The notes below the pieces were generated by a model. It was not told the origin of the DNA and did not search any database. It saw only the letters and a program-made list of their open reading frames with translations. Below are positions 1-9,854 of a DNA stretch of 64,000 nucleotides, piece after piece. Position 1 is the stretch's first letter. Every line of letters starts with the position of its first letter. The translations under genes and the position numbers were made by a program. The DNA is from Chryseobacterium endalhagicum (GTDB lineage Bacteria > Bacteroidota > Bacteroidia > Flavobacteriales > Weeksellaceae), in contig NZ_JAELVM010000003.1 of the NCBI RefSeq assembly GCF_016745235.1, forward strand, positions 372,001 to 436,000, in the 5' to 3' direction.

Positions 1-2058
1 ACGGATGGTACGGTTTCTATGAGAGGAAATACCAACGTAAGGTTTCTGATTAACGGAAAACCATCTTCTCTTCTGGGTGTTGATGATGGAGCGAATGCTT
101 TACAAAGTATTCCGGCTGATCAGATTGAAAGAATTGAAGTGATTACGAATCCTTCTTCTAAATTTGAAGCAAGTGGTACGGCAGGTATTTTAAATATTAT
201 TCTGAAAAAAGATAAGAAGCTGGGCTTCAACGGAAGCGTTACAGGAAGTATAGGCTATTTGCCGAGAACCAACCTTAATGCTAACCTGAACTGGAGAAAA
301 GGAAACTGGACCTGGTTCGTGAATGGCGGCGGCGGCTATCAAAGAAATGAAAGTACCAGCAGGAATTTAACGATAAGAAAGGATGACATCAGCGCACTGG
401 ATCCAACCAAAGCATTTCCTTTTACACAGTATTCCAATCAGGATGGTAAAACCAAAAGAGAGGGTGACAATTACAATTTGAATGCTGGATTTACCCATGA
501 TTTCAGTGATAAAACCTCGATTAACTTTTCCGGTATGATCAGAAGTTTTGATAATGATTCAAAAACGCTGAATACTTATAATGAGATCGTGTATGCGAAT
601 CCCACTACATATAATAATATCCTAAGAGAAAGAAACAGCTTCGGAAACAGTAAAAACTTCGCAACACAGTTCGACCTTGGCCTGGACCAGAAAATCGGCG
701 ATAACGGACAGCTTCTTGCTGCTTCTGCCAGCTACCAGACCAATAAAACTGACGGGGTGAACCAGATTGTTCAGACGTCTTTTAAAGATGGCGTTCTTCA
801 GTCAACAGGGAATTCCATCAACAATGTGACTACGAACTCCCAAACGGATACTTTTATAGGAAAACTGGATTATGAGCTTCCGATAGGAGAACAATCAAAA
901 TTTGAAGCCGGAGCACGTTACGATTACAATAAAAATACCTACGATTATTTTGTAGATCAGAGCAATAATGGAGGTACAGCTTTTACAAGATATGATTTTA
1001 CGAGTAACACGGTATATTCTGAGAATATTTTAGGAATATATGCGCAGTTCAAAAGCAAGATCGGAGAAAAATTTGCTTATCAGGTTGGTTTAAGAAGTGA
1101 AACCTCTAAAATTGATATTAACTTCCAAAACTATGATGAAAACGGAAATCCCAAGTATACACCGGAAGTCAATAAAAACTACACCAAGCTCTTCCCTTCC
1201 GTATTCTTAAGCTATGATCTTGCAAAAAACAATCAGTTATTACTGAATTACTCTAGAAGGATCAACCGTCCAAGAGCTTTTTCTTTGATTCCGTTCATGT
1301 CTTTTGATGATGACCGAAACTATTTCAGAGGAAATCCTGACCTTAACCCGACTTATGAGGATTCCTTCGAATTTGGTTATAACCTTTCCAAGAAAAAATT
1401 CACGTTCAATCCAACAATTTATCTGAAAAGATCCGAGGATGAGCAGAACAGATACCAGTATGTTGATGAAGCCGGAGCTGTCAATACCATTCCTTTCAAC
1501 GTAGGAACCGAAACCAATTACGGTTTGGATCTTAACGGAACGTATGACCCTTTCAGCTGGTGGAAAATGATGCTTTCCGCAGATTTGTACGGATATAAAA
1601 ATACAGGGAGTTATAATTTATTCCCTGATAATCCGAAAACATTAAATGACTTTTCAGGTACAGGTTTTTCATACAGACTTCGTTTCAACAATACATTTAA
1701 GCCCACTAAAAACCTAAGCGTCCAGCTTCAGAGTTTCTACAGAGCAGGTGAAAAAACAGCGATGAATAACAGAAAAGCGATGTATGGATTCGATTTGGGA
1801 GCAAGCCAGACCATCTGGAAAGGAAATGCTACCATCGGCTTTAATATACGTGACATCTTCAATACAAGAAAAATGCGAAATTATACCAATAATGCGCAGT
1901 TTACAAGAGAGATGGAAATGCAGTGGCAGCCAAGACAGTTTGCCCTATCTTTCACTTACAGATTTAAGCAGGGTGAAAAAGTAGACACGAAACCGAAGGT
2001 TAAAAAAGATATTAACTCCAATACGAACGGAGACGACGACCAGCAAGGTCCAATGTAA
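1..2058 (+). CDS. TonB-dependent outer-membrane receptor, 3' part
   Basis: The reading frame is open from base 1, so the gene starts outside the window; 685 residues are visible. The first ~65 residues are the end of a TonB plug domain (RGNTNVRFLING, then SGTAGILNIILKK), followed by a long beta-barrel rich in alternating aromatic and polar residues. This is the OMP_b-brl / FecA-like family that imports ligands across the outer membrane using TonB energy. The barrel seems to end at FTYRFK, after which a hydrophilic tail of about 29 residues (KVKKDINSNTNGDDD) follows, longer than usual. The substrate cannot be read from sequence. A strong hairpin terminator follows directly. Confidence 0.9.
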   Translation, partial: TDGTVSMRGNTNVRFLINGKPSSLLGVDDGANALQSIPADQIERIEVITNPSSKFEASGTAGILNIILKKDKKLGFNGSVTGSIGYLPRTNLNANLNWRKGNWTWFVNGGGGYQRNESTSRNLTIRKDDISALDPTKAFPFTQYSNQDGKTKREGDNYNLNAGFTHDFSDKTSINFSGMIRSFDNDSKTLNTYNEIVYANPTTYNNILRERNSFGNSKNFATQFDLGLDQKIGDNGQLLAASASYQTNKTDGVNQIVQTSFKDGVLQSTGNSINNVTTNSQTDTFIGKLDYELPIGEQSKFEAGARYDYNKNTYDYFVDQSNNGGTAFTRYDFTSNTVYSENILGIYAQFKSKIGEKFAYQVGLRSETSKIDINFQNYDENGNPKYTPEVNKNYTKLFPSVFLSYDLAKNNQLLLNYSRRINRPRAFSLIPFMSFDDDRNYFRGNPDLNPTYEDSFEFGYNLSKKKFTFNPTIYLKRSEDEQNRYQYVDEAGAVNTIPFNVGTETNYGLDLNGTYDPFSWWKMMLSADLYGYKNTGSYNLFPDNPKTLNDFSGTGFSYRLRFNNTFKPTKNLSVQLQSFYRAGEKTAMNNRKAMYGFDLGASQTIWKGNATIGFNIRDIFNTRKMRNYTNNAQFTREMEMQWQPRQFALSFTYRFKQGEKVDTKPKVKKDINSNTNGDDDQQGPM

Positions 2059-2063
2059 TACAC

Positions 2064-2099
2064 AAAAAAATCCCGAAAAATATTTTCGGGATTTTTTTT
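2064..2099. terminator. Bidirectional rho-independent terminator
   Basis: The stem TCCCGAAAAA/TATTTTCGGGA is flanked by A7 on the left and T8 on the right, so it can stop both the receptor gene on + and the cytidylyltransferase on -. The last bases overlap the stop codon of the minus-strand gene. Confidence 0.9.
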
Positions 2100-2550
2100 A
2101 TTTTACAGCTTCGGTTTGTTCGAATTTTTCTTTTTCAGCTTCGTAGATTCTTCGCCTGAGGTCGCTGGTAGAAAACCTGTGGTCTCTTTTGTTGTAAAAG
2201 ATCTCAATACCTTTCTCTTCACAATATTTTTTACCGGTAAAGTCTCTGTCCATATAATCATCTCCAATGATTCTGACATCAATGACGAATGATTTCAGGA
2301 TATCCTGAAGGTCTTCCTCCGTGTAATAAGGGATGATTTCATCTACAGCGTTGACAGCCTTTAACTGGATGTATCGCTCTACAATGGTCTGGCTGGGCTT
2401 GTTCTTATTCGGACGGTCGTGAGACGGGTCGATCTGAAGCCCTACTATTAAATAATCGCATACTGTTTTAGCTTCTTCAAGCATTTTGATATGTCCTGCA
2501 TGCAGGAGGTCAAATGAAGAAAATGTAATACCTATTCTCTGTGTCTTCAT
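2098..2550 (-). CDS. Adenylyl/cytidylyltransferase (TagD/GlyCT-like)
   Basis: A 150-residue nucleotidyltransferase of the HxGH superfamily. HAGH at residues 17-20 is the nucleotide-binding signature, and FSTSDLRRRI near residue 130 corresponds to the RTxGISTT-like motif of glycerol-3-phosphate cytidylyltransferases. It likely transfers CMP (or AMP) to a phosphorylated alcohol or sugar in the cytoplasm. It is the last gene of a minus-strand group with DegT and GalE, which fits synthesis of an activated surface-glycan precursor. The exact substrate is not determined; ethanolamine-phosphate or glycerol-3-phosphate are possible. Confidence 0.8.
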   Translation of the reverse strand: MKTQRIGITFSSFDLLHAGHIKMLEEAKTVCDYLIVGLQIDPSHDRPNKNKPSQTIVERYIQLKAVNAVDEIIPYYTEEDLQDILKSFVIDVRIIGDDYMDRDFTGKKYCEEKGIEIFYNKRDHRFSTSDLRRRIYEAEKEKFEQTEAVK

Positions 2551-2661
2551 ATTAATGTTGATTAAAATTCCCTTATTAAAAATCCAATTTTACAATAAAA
2601 ACGGGAAATTCAGGGAAAAGATTTAGTAATTTTTTATTAATGTTCTTTTAAGTTCCTTCTA

Positions 2662-3681
2662 TCAAACGGTCTTCGATTCCAGATACTGCTGCCATTTCCA
2701 GGCTGTTCTTAAAGATTCTTCCAAAGGGGTCTCAGACTTCCAGTGAAGTTCTCTTTCAGCTTTAGTAACATCTGCGTACGCAATGGTGATATCACCTTCT
2801 CTTCTCGGGCAGATCTGGTAAGGAACCTTCACATCGTTTGCTGTTTCAAAAGCTTTCACCACTTCCAGTACTGATGAACCTTTTCCTGCTCCCAGGTTAA
2901 AAATATCAATCACTGTCTGCTCATTACTTTCCATCAGCTTCTTCAATGCACTTACATGGGCTTTCGCAAGATCAACCACGTAAATATAGTCCCGGATAGG
3001 TGTTCCGTCCGCCGTATCATAATCATCTCCCCAAATGTTCAGCTTTTCACGGATTCCTACCGCAGTCTGCATCACATAGGGAACCAGATTATTAGGCACT
3101 CCTATCGGAAGTTCACCTAATTTCCCGGAAGGATGGGCTCCAATCGGGTTAAAATATCTTAGAAGAGAGATTTTTCTCTGATAAGCTTTTGCAAAATCAA
3201 TCAAAATTTCCTCTCCCATCTGCTTTGTTTTCCCGTAAACACTTTCCGGAAGTTTCAGGGGGGTATTTTCAGTGATCGGCATTTTTTCCGCCTGTCCATA
3301 CACCGTGCAGGAAGAGCTGAAAATGAAATTGGAAATTCCTCTTTCTTTAAATTCCTGAAGAATATTGATGAGCGTGAATAAATTATTTTCATAATAATCT
3401 ACCGGCTTTATCTGGCTCTCTCCTACTGCTTTGGAAGCAGCAAAATTGATACATCCTTCAATCTGGTGAGCGTCAAAAACCTGAGTCAGAAGTTCTCTGC
3501 GTCTCAGATCAAACGGATAAAAAAACGGCTTCTTGCCTGTAATTTCCTCAATGTTCTTTAAAATAAACCTTTCTGAGTTGGACAAGTCATCTACAATAAC
3601 CACTTCATAGCCATTATTGATAAGTTCCACTACCGTGTGGGAACCAATGTATCCAAGTCCTCCTGTAACAAGTACTGCCAT
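2662..3681 (-). CDS. galE: UDP-glucose 4-epimerase GalE
   Basis: A 339-residue extended short-chain dehydrogenase that interconverts UDP-glucose and UDP-galactose in the cytoplasm. The NAD Rossmann motif TGGLGYIGSHT is at residues 6-16. The catalytic triad is S124 (SSSCTVYG), Y149 and K153 (YGKTK), at the same numbers as E. coli GalE. Length is normal for the family. It is 16 nt downstream of the small membrane protein gene and shares the operon with a DegT aminotransferase, which fits nucleotide-sugar supply for surface polysaccharide or lipooligosaccharide. A 111-bp gap separates it from the cytidylyltransferase. Confidence 0.95.
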   Translation of the reverse strand: MAVLVTGGLGYIGSHTVVELINNGYEVVIVDDLSNSERFILKNIEEITGKKPFFYPFDLRRRELLTQVFDAHQIEGCINFAASKAVGESQIKPVDYYENNLFTLINILQEFKERGISNFIFSSSCTVYGQAEKMPITENTPLKLPESVYGKTKQMGEEILIDFAKAYQRKISLLRYFNPIGAHPSGKLGELPIGVPNNLVPYVMQTAVGIREKLNIWGDDYDTADGTPIRDYIYVVDLAKAHVSALKKLMESNEQTVIDIFNLGAGKGSSVLEVVKAFETANDVKVPYQICPRREGDITIAYADVTKAERELHWKSETPLEESLRTAWKWQQYLESKTV

Positions 3682-3697
3682 TTTTTAATAATATTTT

Positions 3698-4147
3698 TTA
3701 ATCATTGTGTTTTCCCATTTCTTCTATTTCGTCATAGAATTCTTTATACTTAAATCTTTCTACAATATAAAAATATACACCAAAAAAAAGAATGAAAAGA
3801 AAGAAAGTTATAAAGTCCTCTCTTTCTATATCTGAATTCTGATTGTTTAAAAGATTCACCTCTGAAAGCTTAAATAAAAAGAAACCAATCATCATTATCA
3901 AGTTTAATCTAATAATTAATAATGCTTTCTTCATATTAAAAATTAAAGAGATCAATGATAAAGTATTGATGATTACAGCAACAATAATAGAAAAGAAATA
4001 GAAAAATTCAACATGTTGAAAATTCCAATTTTTAATCGTATGACTGTATTCTTCTTTAAAATTAATTGTTAAAAAAAATATGATAATTATATTAACAACT
4101 ATAGAAAATATATGTAAAATATTACTTCTAAATATTTCCTTTTTCAT
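3698..4147 (-). CDS. Small four-helix membrane protein, unknown
   Basis: A 149-residue protein with four hydrophobic segments (about residues 9-27, 47-70, 74-95 and 112-130), dominated by I, F and L, and a short acidic C-terminus. I recognise no family. It is markedly more A+T-rich than galE and the DegT gene on either side, with tight junctions (16 and 19 nt), so it looks like a recent insertion into a housekeeping operon that kept co-transcription. It could be a small flippase-like or regulatory membrane protein, but nothing in the sequence shows this. Confidence 0.65.
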   Translation of the reverse strand: MKKEIFRSNILHIFSIVVNIIIIFFLTINFKEEYSHTIKNWNFQHVEFFYFFSIIVAVIINTLSLISLIFNMKKALLIIRLNLIMMIGFFLFKLSEVNLLNNQNSDIEREDFITFFLFILFFGVYFYIVERFKYKEFYDEIEEMGKHND

Positions 4148-4166
4148 TTCTCTTTAAAACAGGTTG

Positions 4167-5291
4167 CTATGCCATAAACTCCAACACCGCATCCGTAATA
4201 TACTTCAGCTGCTCTTCGTCTAATTCCGTATGCATCGGCAGGGAAATTACCTGATCCAGAAGCTTATCGGTATTCACAAAATCTGCATCGTTGCTTTCCT
4301 GATAGTAGGCTTTCTGCTTTCTCAATGCTACCGGATAGTAGATCATAGCCGGAATTTCCTTTTCTGTAAGGAATTTCTGAAGCTCGTTACGTTTTCCGTT
4401 AAGGATTCTCAGCGTATACTGGTGGAATACATGGGTAGAACTTTCTGATCTTTTTGGGGTAAGAATATGTGCATGTCCTGCAAATGCCTCATCGTAAAAA
4501 TCAGCGGCTCTTCTTCTCGCTTCGTTGTAAGAATCAAGGTGAGGAAGTTTCTTTCTTAAAACCGCAGCCTGAATGCTGTCTAATCTTGAATTCACTCCTA
4601 CCTCATCATGATAATATCTTTCATACATCCCGTGGTTTACAATTCCTCTTAAACGGTGCGCCAGTTCGTCATTGTTCGTCGTAATCGCACCTCCGTCACC
4701 ATAGCATCCTAAATTTTTAGAAGGGAAAAATGAAGTGGTTCCCACCGTTGCCATAGTTCCTGCATATTTCTGAGTCCCATCTGAAAACGTATACTCGGAA
4801 CCTATTGCCTGAGCATTGTCTTCAATCACAAAAAGATTATGCTCTTCTGCAATTTTTAAGATTTCTTCCATATTGGCACACTGTCCGAAAATATGTACCG
4901 GAATAATGGCCTTTGTTCTTGGCGTAATCGCTTTTTTAATTTCTTCCGTAGAGATCGTGAATGTATCGTAATCTACATCTACCAGCACTGATTTCAGTTT
5001 AAGCAAATGAATAACTTCTACTGTAGCGGCAAAAGTAAAATCGGCCGTGATTACTTCGTCTCCTTCTTTCAGGTCCAAAGCCATCAGCGCGATTTGCAAA
5101 GCATCTGTACCGTTCGCACACGGGATCACATGCTTTACATCTAAATAAGATTCCAATTCATTCTGGAAAGACTTTACTTCAGGGCCGTTGATAAAAGCCG
5201 CAGAATCCATTACATTCAAAACTGCATTGTCTACATCATTCTTTATTTTGTAATACTGACTTTGCAAGTCAACCATCTGAATTTTTTTCAT
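4167..5291 (-). CDS. DegT/DnrJ/EryC1/StrS sugar aminotransferase
   Basis: A 374-residue PLP-dependent aminotransferase of the DegT family, which transfers an amino group from glutamate to a keto-sugar nucleotide. The N-terminal MVDLQSQY motif, the GTDALQIAL cofactor loop (61-69), EDNAQAIG (157-164) and the Schiff-base lysine K192 in FFPSKNLG are all present, and the length is normal. It is first in the minus-strand operon with the small membrane protein, galE and the cytidylyltransferase, so it likely makes an amino sugar for a surface glycan. The keto-sugar substrate (e.g. WecE, PseC or QdtB type) is not determined. It is divergent from the T9SS subtilase. Confidence 0.9.
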   Translation of the reverse strand: MKKIQMVDLQSQYYKIKNDVDNAVLNVMDSAAFINGPEVKSFQNELESYLDVKHVIPCANGTDALQIALMALDLKEGDEVITADFTFAATVEVIHLLKLKSVLVDVDYDTFTISTEEIKKAITPRTKAIIPVHIFGQCANMEEILKIAEEHNLFVIEDNAQAIGSEYTFSDGTQKYAGTMATVGTTSFFPSKNLGCYGDGGAITTNNDELAHRLRGIVNHGMYERYYHDEVGVNSRLDSIQAAVLRKKLPHLDSYNEARRRAADFYDEAFAGHAHILTPKRSESSTHVFHQYTLRILNGKRNELQKFLTEKEIPAMIYYPVALRKQKAYYQESNDADFVNTDKLLDQVISLPMHTELDEEQLKYITDAVLEFMA

Positions 5292-5377
5292 AAATAAATA
5301 TTTGTGTAAAAATAAGGAATTTAAAATCCTATCAAAAATTTTATTGATTTTGTTTTATCTTTATAAAAAATAACTTT

Positions 5378-6982
5378 ATGAAAAAACTTTTATTCTTTTG
5401 TCTTTTAACGGGTTACTCGGTTGTAAATGCGCAAACAGAGCTTGTTTTTGTTTATTTTACCGATAAACCGAATAAAGCTGCTTTTTACGCCAATCCACTG
5501 TCTGAACTCAGTCAAAAATCCCTTAACAGACGTACTTCGCTGGGAATTTCACTGAATGATCAGGACGCTCCCATTGAGCAGTCTTATATCCAGAATCTTC
5601 AGAACCTTGGTTTTACCGTTACAGATTATTCCAAATGGCTCAACGGGGCAGCAGTAAATGCTACTCCTTCACAAATAACTATATTACAGGGACAGCCTTA
5701 TGTTTCATCTGTCGGACGCTTTGCCAGAAATACTTCTTCTGTTCCCAAAACAGCAGCCCAGAACAAGTGGAATTCCACTTCTGATACTCAGAATGAGCTC
5801 ACCCTTTTTAATTATGGCTCAGGCTCTGCACAGATCGACCAGATCAATATAAGACCGCTGCACCTTGCAGGATTTACAGGAACCGGAGTTTCCATCGCGG
5901 TTATTGATGCCGGATTTCCTTACGTTAATACAGGTTCGGCTTTTGCAAGAATCCGGAACAATAATCAAATCAAAGCTGTTTATGACTTTGTGACGAAAAG
6001 CAACAACGTTTACAGCACCTCCATCAGCAATCATGGCTCGGCAGTGTTGGGCGCTATCGGAGGCTATATTGAAAATACGTTTGTAGGCTCTGCACCGGAT
6101 GCCGATTTTTACCTGTACCGCAGTGAAAATGCTGTAGGAGAGATTCCTGAAGAGGAACTGTACTGGATAGAAGCGGCGGAAGAAGCAGACAGAAAAGGTG
6201 TAGACATTATTACAGCATCTCTGGGATACAATGTTTACGATGATACGAGATACAGTTATACTTATTCAGATATGAACGGAACCACTTCCTTCATCGCCAG
6301 AGCAGCAGAAATTGCCGCTGATAAAGGAATTTTCGTTCTTGCGGCCGCAGGAAATGCCGGACAGCAGCCATGGCATTATCTGATGACCCCATCCGACAAT
6401 CCAAAGGTATTCAGTATAGGCGCAGTGGATGCCACAGGGAATTCATCAGCTTTTTCATCTTACGGTCCCAATGCACTGGGTATTGTAAAACCTGACGGAA
6501 GCGCCAGAGGAAGCGCAGCGGCAACAGTTAATAACAGTACTTTAACTGCAGTTAACGGAACTTCCATCGCAACCCCTATCGCTGCAGGCGGCGTAGCGTG
6601 TTTTCTGCAGGCTTTTCCTTCAATGAACAGGGAACAGATCAAAACAAAATTACGTCAGACCGCATCCCTTTATCCCAATCATACCGACCAGATGGGCTAT
6701 GGTATTCTTAATTTCGGAAGCATTTACAACCAGGTTTTAAATACCTCTGAAATAGTGAAAAAAGAAAAATTTGCCATTTTCCCGAATCCGGTAAAAAATA
6801 TTTTAAATATAGCTTCGGAAAGCGAAGTTTTATCATTGGAAATTTATGATAATTTAGGGAAGCTGATCAGGAAAAATAAAGATCAGAAATCTGTAAAAGT
6901 GGAGGATTTTCCAAAGGGAACGTATTATCTTAAAATTCAGACGAAGGATCAGGTTTTTTATGAGAAATTCCTGAAGGAGTAG
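5378..6982 (+). CDS. T9SS-secreted S8 (subtilisin-like) serine protease
   Basis: A 534-residue secreted protease. The signal peptide is residues 1-18 (cut after VNA), followed by an N-terminal propeptide-like region to about 150. The catalytic triad is D177 (VIDAGFP), H219 (NHGSAV) and S396 (NGTSIATP). A C-terminal T9SS type A sorting domain spans about 458-534, with FPNPVKN and the closing YLKIQT..YEKFLKE. It should be exported by Sec, cross the outer membrane by type IX secretion and be released or surface-anchored after CTD cleavage. The gene stands alone, divergent from the DegT operon. Confidence 0.93.
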   Translation: MKKLLFFCLLTGYSVVNAQTELVFVYFTDKPNKAAFYANPLSELSQKSLNRRTSLGISLNDQDAPIEQSYIQNLQNLGFTVTDYSKWLNGAAVNATPSQITILQGQPYVSSVGRFARNTSSVPKTAAQNKWNSTSDTQNELTLFNYGSGSAQIDQINIRPLHLAGFTGTGVSIAVIDAGFPYVNTGSAFARIRNNNQIKAVYDFVTKSNNVYSTSISNHGSAVLGAIGGYIENTFVGSAPDADFYLYRSENAVGEIPEEELYWIEAAEEADRKGVDIITASLGYNVYDDTRYSYTYSDMNGTTSFIARAAEIAADKGIFVLAAAGNAGQQPWHYLMTPSDNPKVFSIGAVDATGNSSAFSSYGPNALGIVKPDGSARGSAAATVNNSTLTAVNGTSIATPIAAGGVACFLQAFPSMNREQIKTKLRQTASLYPNHTDQMGYGILNFGSIYNQVLNTSEIVKKEKFAIFPNPVKNILNIASESEVLSLEIYDNLGKLIRKNKDQKSVKVEDFPKGTYYLKIQTKDQVFYEKFLKE

Positions 6983-7307
6983 TTTTTTTGTGGTTTGTTT
7001 TTTAAACACAAATTACACTAATGCTTTGCACGAATATCACAAATATTAATATGAACCGGAAGTTTTAGAAAATGGAATTTATTCCGTTTTTAATGATAAT
7101 AAAAGATAGCAATACTATTTTATTTCCCGCAGATTTCTCAGATGACACAGATTTTTATTGCGACAAAGATATTCAATAGGAACGGGCTTTAGCCCGTTTT
7201 ACTTTAATGATGAAGCCAATGGCTTTAGCCAAAATCTAAAATGCACCCGTTTATTCGGTTTTAAACAAAAGAAAACGCCTCTCCATCGAAAGGCGCTCTT
7301 TTATCAG
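6983..7307. repeat. Gap with GGGCTTTAGCCC palindromic repeat remnant
   Basis: This 325-bp noncoding gap carries ACGGGCTTTAGCCCGT at 7182-7197 and a second GGCTTTAGCC at 7221-7230. About 7122-7152 (CAGATTTCTCAGATGACACA) is the reverse complement of part of the large tandem repeat at 34.8-35.8 kb. It is therefore a diverged, inverted and rearranged copy of that dispersed module. No gene is visible. Confidence 0.75.
7270..7305 (-). terminator. Terminator of ppc
   Basis: Read on the minus strand, CGCCT..AGGCG forms a short stem with internal partial pairing, followed by TTTTCTTTTG. It lies immediately after the ppc stop codon. Confidence 0.7.
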
Positions 7308-9842
7308 TTATGCTGAGTTTCTGCTCGCATTAATATTCCCGAATAATGATCTTGTCACCAGCTTCTCGTAAGCTTCTTTATTGCCTTCTCCTTTCTGGAT
7401 CTTCATCAGTGCATACTGCTGGATACTCAACAGCGGCAATACAATCTTTTCACGGATCTTGACCGATTTTCTTGAAAGCGGATCTTCTTCCTGCAGCATT
7501 TTAAATCCGGTAAGCTCAAGCATAATATCTCTTGAAAGTGTATATTCCTCAAAAAGGACATTCCAGAATGCTCCGAATTTCGGATTGTTTTTGATGTAAT
7601 AAGTCAGTGGAAAGTAAGATTTATTCATACTCATCATAGAGTTCAGAACCAGAGTTTTAAAAAAGTCGGAGCCTTTATACAGTTCTTTTACTTCTTCCAG
7701 TCTGCCCTGTTCCTTCATCTGCTGCATAGCAAATCCGAATCCGAAAAACCCGGGAACATTCTGCTTCAGCTGAGACCATGATCCCACAAATGGAATGGCT
7801 CTCAGATCTTCAAACTTCAATTCGCTTCCGTTTCCTCTTTTGGAAGGGCGGCTTCCGATATTGGTTTTTCCGTAATATTCCAGGGTACTCATTTCCTGAA
7901 GATACGGTACAAACATAGGATGGGCCTTAAGATCTGAATATTTTTTATAGCTGATCTCTGCCAGTTCAATAATCAGTTTTCTTTCTTTTTCGGTGAGATC
8001 TTTTTTTGAGTTTTTAAAGACGTCATTCTCCACTCCGGCTGTCAGAAGCTGCTCAAAATTGTATTTCGCCTGTTCCTTATTTCCAAAAATACTGGTGATC
8101 GTCTGTCCCTGTATCGTCAGTTCTATTTTATTGTTTGCGATGGTATTTCCCTGGGAAGCATAGAAATCGTGGGTTTTCCCGCCTCCCCTTGCCGGCGGAC
8201 CGCCTCTGCCGTCAAAGAATACCACTTTAATTCCATTCTGAACGGAAAGTTTAGTTAAGACCTCTTTCGCCTTATAAATTTCCCAGTTGGCCTTTAAATA
8301 TCCGCCGTCTTTTGTTCCGTCTGAAAAACCGAGCATGATGGTCTGCTGATTTCCTCTTCTTTCAAGATGTTTCTTATAGACAGGGTTCTGATAGAGTTCA
8401 TTCATCACATTTTCAGAGTTGGCCAAACCTTCCATCGTTTCAAAAAGGGGAACAATATCCATTTGAATTTCCTCATCCTGGTACCCGCAGATTTTGAAAA
8501 ATGCATAGACATTCATCACATCTTTTACCGCATCGGAATTGGAAATAATGTAGCGGTTCATCCCTCTATGCCCGTTCAGCTGCTGAATTTCGGCAACCTG
8601 AGAAACCGTCAGCAATGTATCTTTCACAATATCTTCGAACTGGTCTGCATTGACTTTATTGCCAAGCTGGATCAGTGTATTGAACTTTTCTTCCTGAGAA
8701 GCATCAGTGTTTCCGGATACTTTTGCAAAAACCTCATCAATCACTTTCTGATGAATTCTGCTGTCCTGACGTACATCCAGCGTTGCAAAATGAGTCCCGA
8801 AAATTTTCACACGGTCCCTGAAATTTGCCAGAAGATCTAAAAACAGGAAATTGTGGTCATTCACCAGTATTTTTTCAGCTTCATCCGTTCTTTTCAGAAT
8901 TTCCTGTGCTGTGATGATCTTTCCGTTAAAGATCGCTCCGTAAAGCTCGTCACTCAGCTGGGTCAGTATTTCTGAAACGCCTCTGAAACTCAACCTTCTT
9001 CTTATAAATTTCAAATGGCTGTAGTAAGATTTCAGAATGGCGGATCTCAATTCTTCTGCGACTCTTTTGGTAACATCAGCCGTTACGAAAGGATTTCCGT
9101 CCCTGTCCCCACCCGGCCAGAAGCCAAGCTGGATAATATCTTCGTGCAGATGGAAATGTCCGTTGCCAAATGTCTTTTTAATCTTGGTAAAAAGCTCTCC
9201 TATCGTGTCATAATACACGTACCTTAAATAAGAAATAATGCTCAAGGCTTCATCTATCGGAGTAGGTTTTTCTTTATTTACAAACGGCGTTTTCCCTAAC
9301 TGCTGCAGAAGCATATCGATCTGCGTCACCGAATCGCTGGTAATGGCACCTCTCAGATCCTGAATAATCCTCTGGACTGAACTTGGATAAAATTGCGTCG
9401 GGTGTGCTGTAAATACGACTTTTACGGTAAAATCTTTAAGCTTTTCACGAACTTTTTCAAGCTTATGATCCTGGTATGAACGTTCGAAAAGATTGGTCAC
9501 CGTTCCGCTGTCACTTTCAGAATGAAGGTTCGGAAACGCTGCATCTTCTATACTATCGAACAAAACCACCTGTCTTTCGATATACTGTATGATCTTAAAA
9601 AGCAGTTCCACTTTCTGCTCTTCCGTCTGGAGATCGGTATGGTTTTTAAAGAATTCTTCGACGATTTTCTCCGGGGTTTTGCCCTCTTCATATCCGTTTC
9701 GGCTTTCCTCGTAAAGGAACGGGAGAAGCATCCCGATATTGGTCATTTTATCATAAGGCAGGCTCATAAATAATGAATTGTAGATCTGGAACTTATTCTC
9801 CACGATCTGCCTGAATTTTTCTGCTCGTTGGTCGTGTATCAT
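7308..9842 (-). CDS. ppc: Phosphoenolpyruvate carboxylase
   Basis: Carboxylates phosphoenolpyruvate with bicarbonate to oxaloacetate, an anaplerotic reaction. With the start at MIHDQRAEKF the protein is 844 residues. The frame is open 26 codons further, but a TAnnTTTG promoter box lies inside that extension, so I reject the longer form. H147 in VVFTAHPTQ is the catalytic histidine; the family usually has AHPTE. GFSDGTKDGGYL and GRGGPPARGGG are the Bacteroidota-type versions of the SDSxKDGG and GRGG active-site loops. The C-terminus is ...NINASRNSA, as in other PPCs, where the last residues bind effectors. Monocistronic. Confidence 0.95.
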   Translation of the reverse strand: MIHDQRAEKFRQIVENKFQIYNSLFMSLPYDKMTNIGMLLPFLYEESRNGYEEGKTPEKIVEEFFKNHTDLQTEEQKVELLFKIIQYIERQVVLFDSIEDAAFPNLHSESDSGTVTNLFERSYQDHKLEKVREKLKDFTVKVVFTAHPTQFYPSSVQRIIQDLRGAITSDSVTQIDMLLQQLGKTPFVNKEKPTPIDEALSIISYLRYVYYDTIGELFTKIKKTFGNGHFHLHEDIIQLGFWPGGDRDGNPFVTADVTKRVAEELRSAILKSYYSHLKFIRRRLSFRGVSEILTQLSDELYGAIFNGKIITAQEILKRTDEAEKILVNDHNFLFLDLLANFRDRVKIFGTHFATLDVRQDSRIHQKVIDEVFAKVSGNTDASQEEKFNTLIQLGNKVNADQFEDIVKDTLLTVSQVAEIQQLNGHRGMNRYIISNSDAVKDVMNVYAFFKICGYQDEEIQMDIVPLFETMEGLANSENVMNELYQNPVYKKHLERRGNQQTIMLGFSDGTKDGGYLKANWEIYKAKEVLTKLSVQNGIKVVFFDGRGGPPARGGGKTHDFYASQGNTIANNKIELTIQGQTITSIFGNKEQAKYNFEQLLTAGVENDVFKNSKKDLTEKERKLIIELAEISYKKYSDLKAHPMFVPYLQEMSTLEYYGKTNIGSRPSKRGNGSELKFEDLRAIPFVGSWSQLKQNVPGFFGFGFAMQQMKEQGRLEEVKELYKGSDFFKTLVLNSMMSMNKSYFPLTYYIKNNPKFGAFWNVLFEEYTLSRDIMLELTGFKMLQEEDPLSRKSVKIREKIVLPLLSIQQYALMKIQKGEGNKEAYEKLVTRSLFGNINASRNSA

Positions 9843-9846
9843 ATAA

Positions 9847-9854
9847 CAAATGTA
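9847..9854 (-). promoter_or_regulatory. Promoter -7 box of ppc
   Basis: TACATTTG on the minus strand matches the Bacteroidota -7 consensus TAnnTTTG and ends 4 nt before the chosen ATG. Initiation would fall on or next to the start codon, which implies a leaderless or nearly leaderless mRNA. Confidence 0.6.

Noticed and set aside
15..2058. Start of the TonB receptor gene at the ATG at base 19
   Set aside because: The frame is open to base 1 and the sequence there is already inside the plug domain, so the ATG is internal and the gene is truncated by the window edge.
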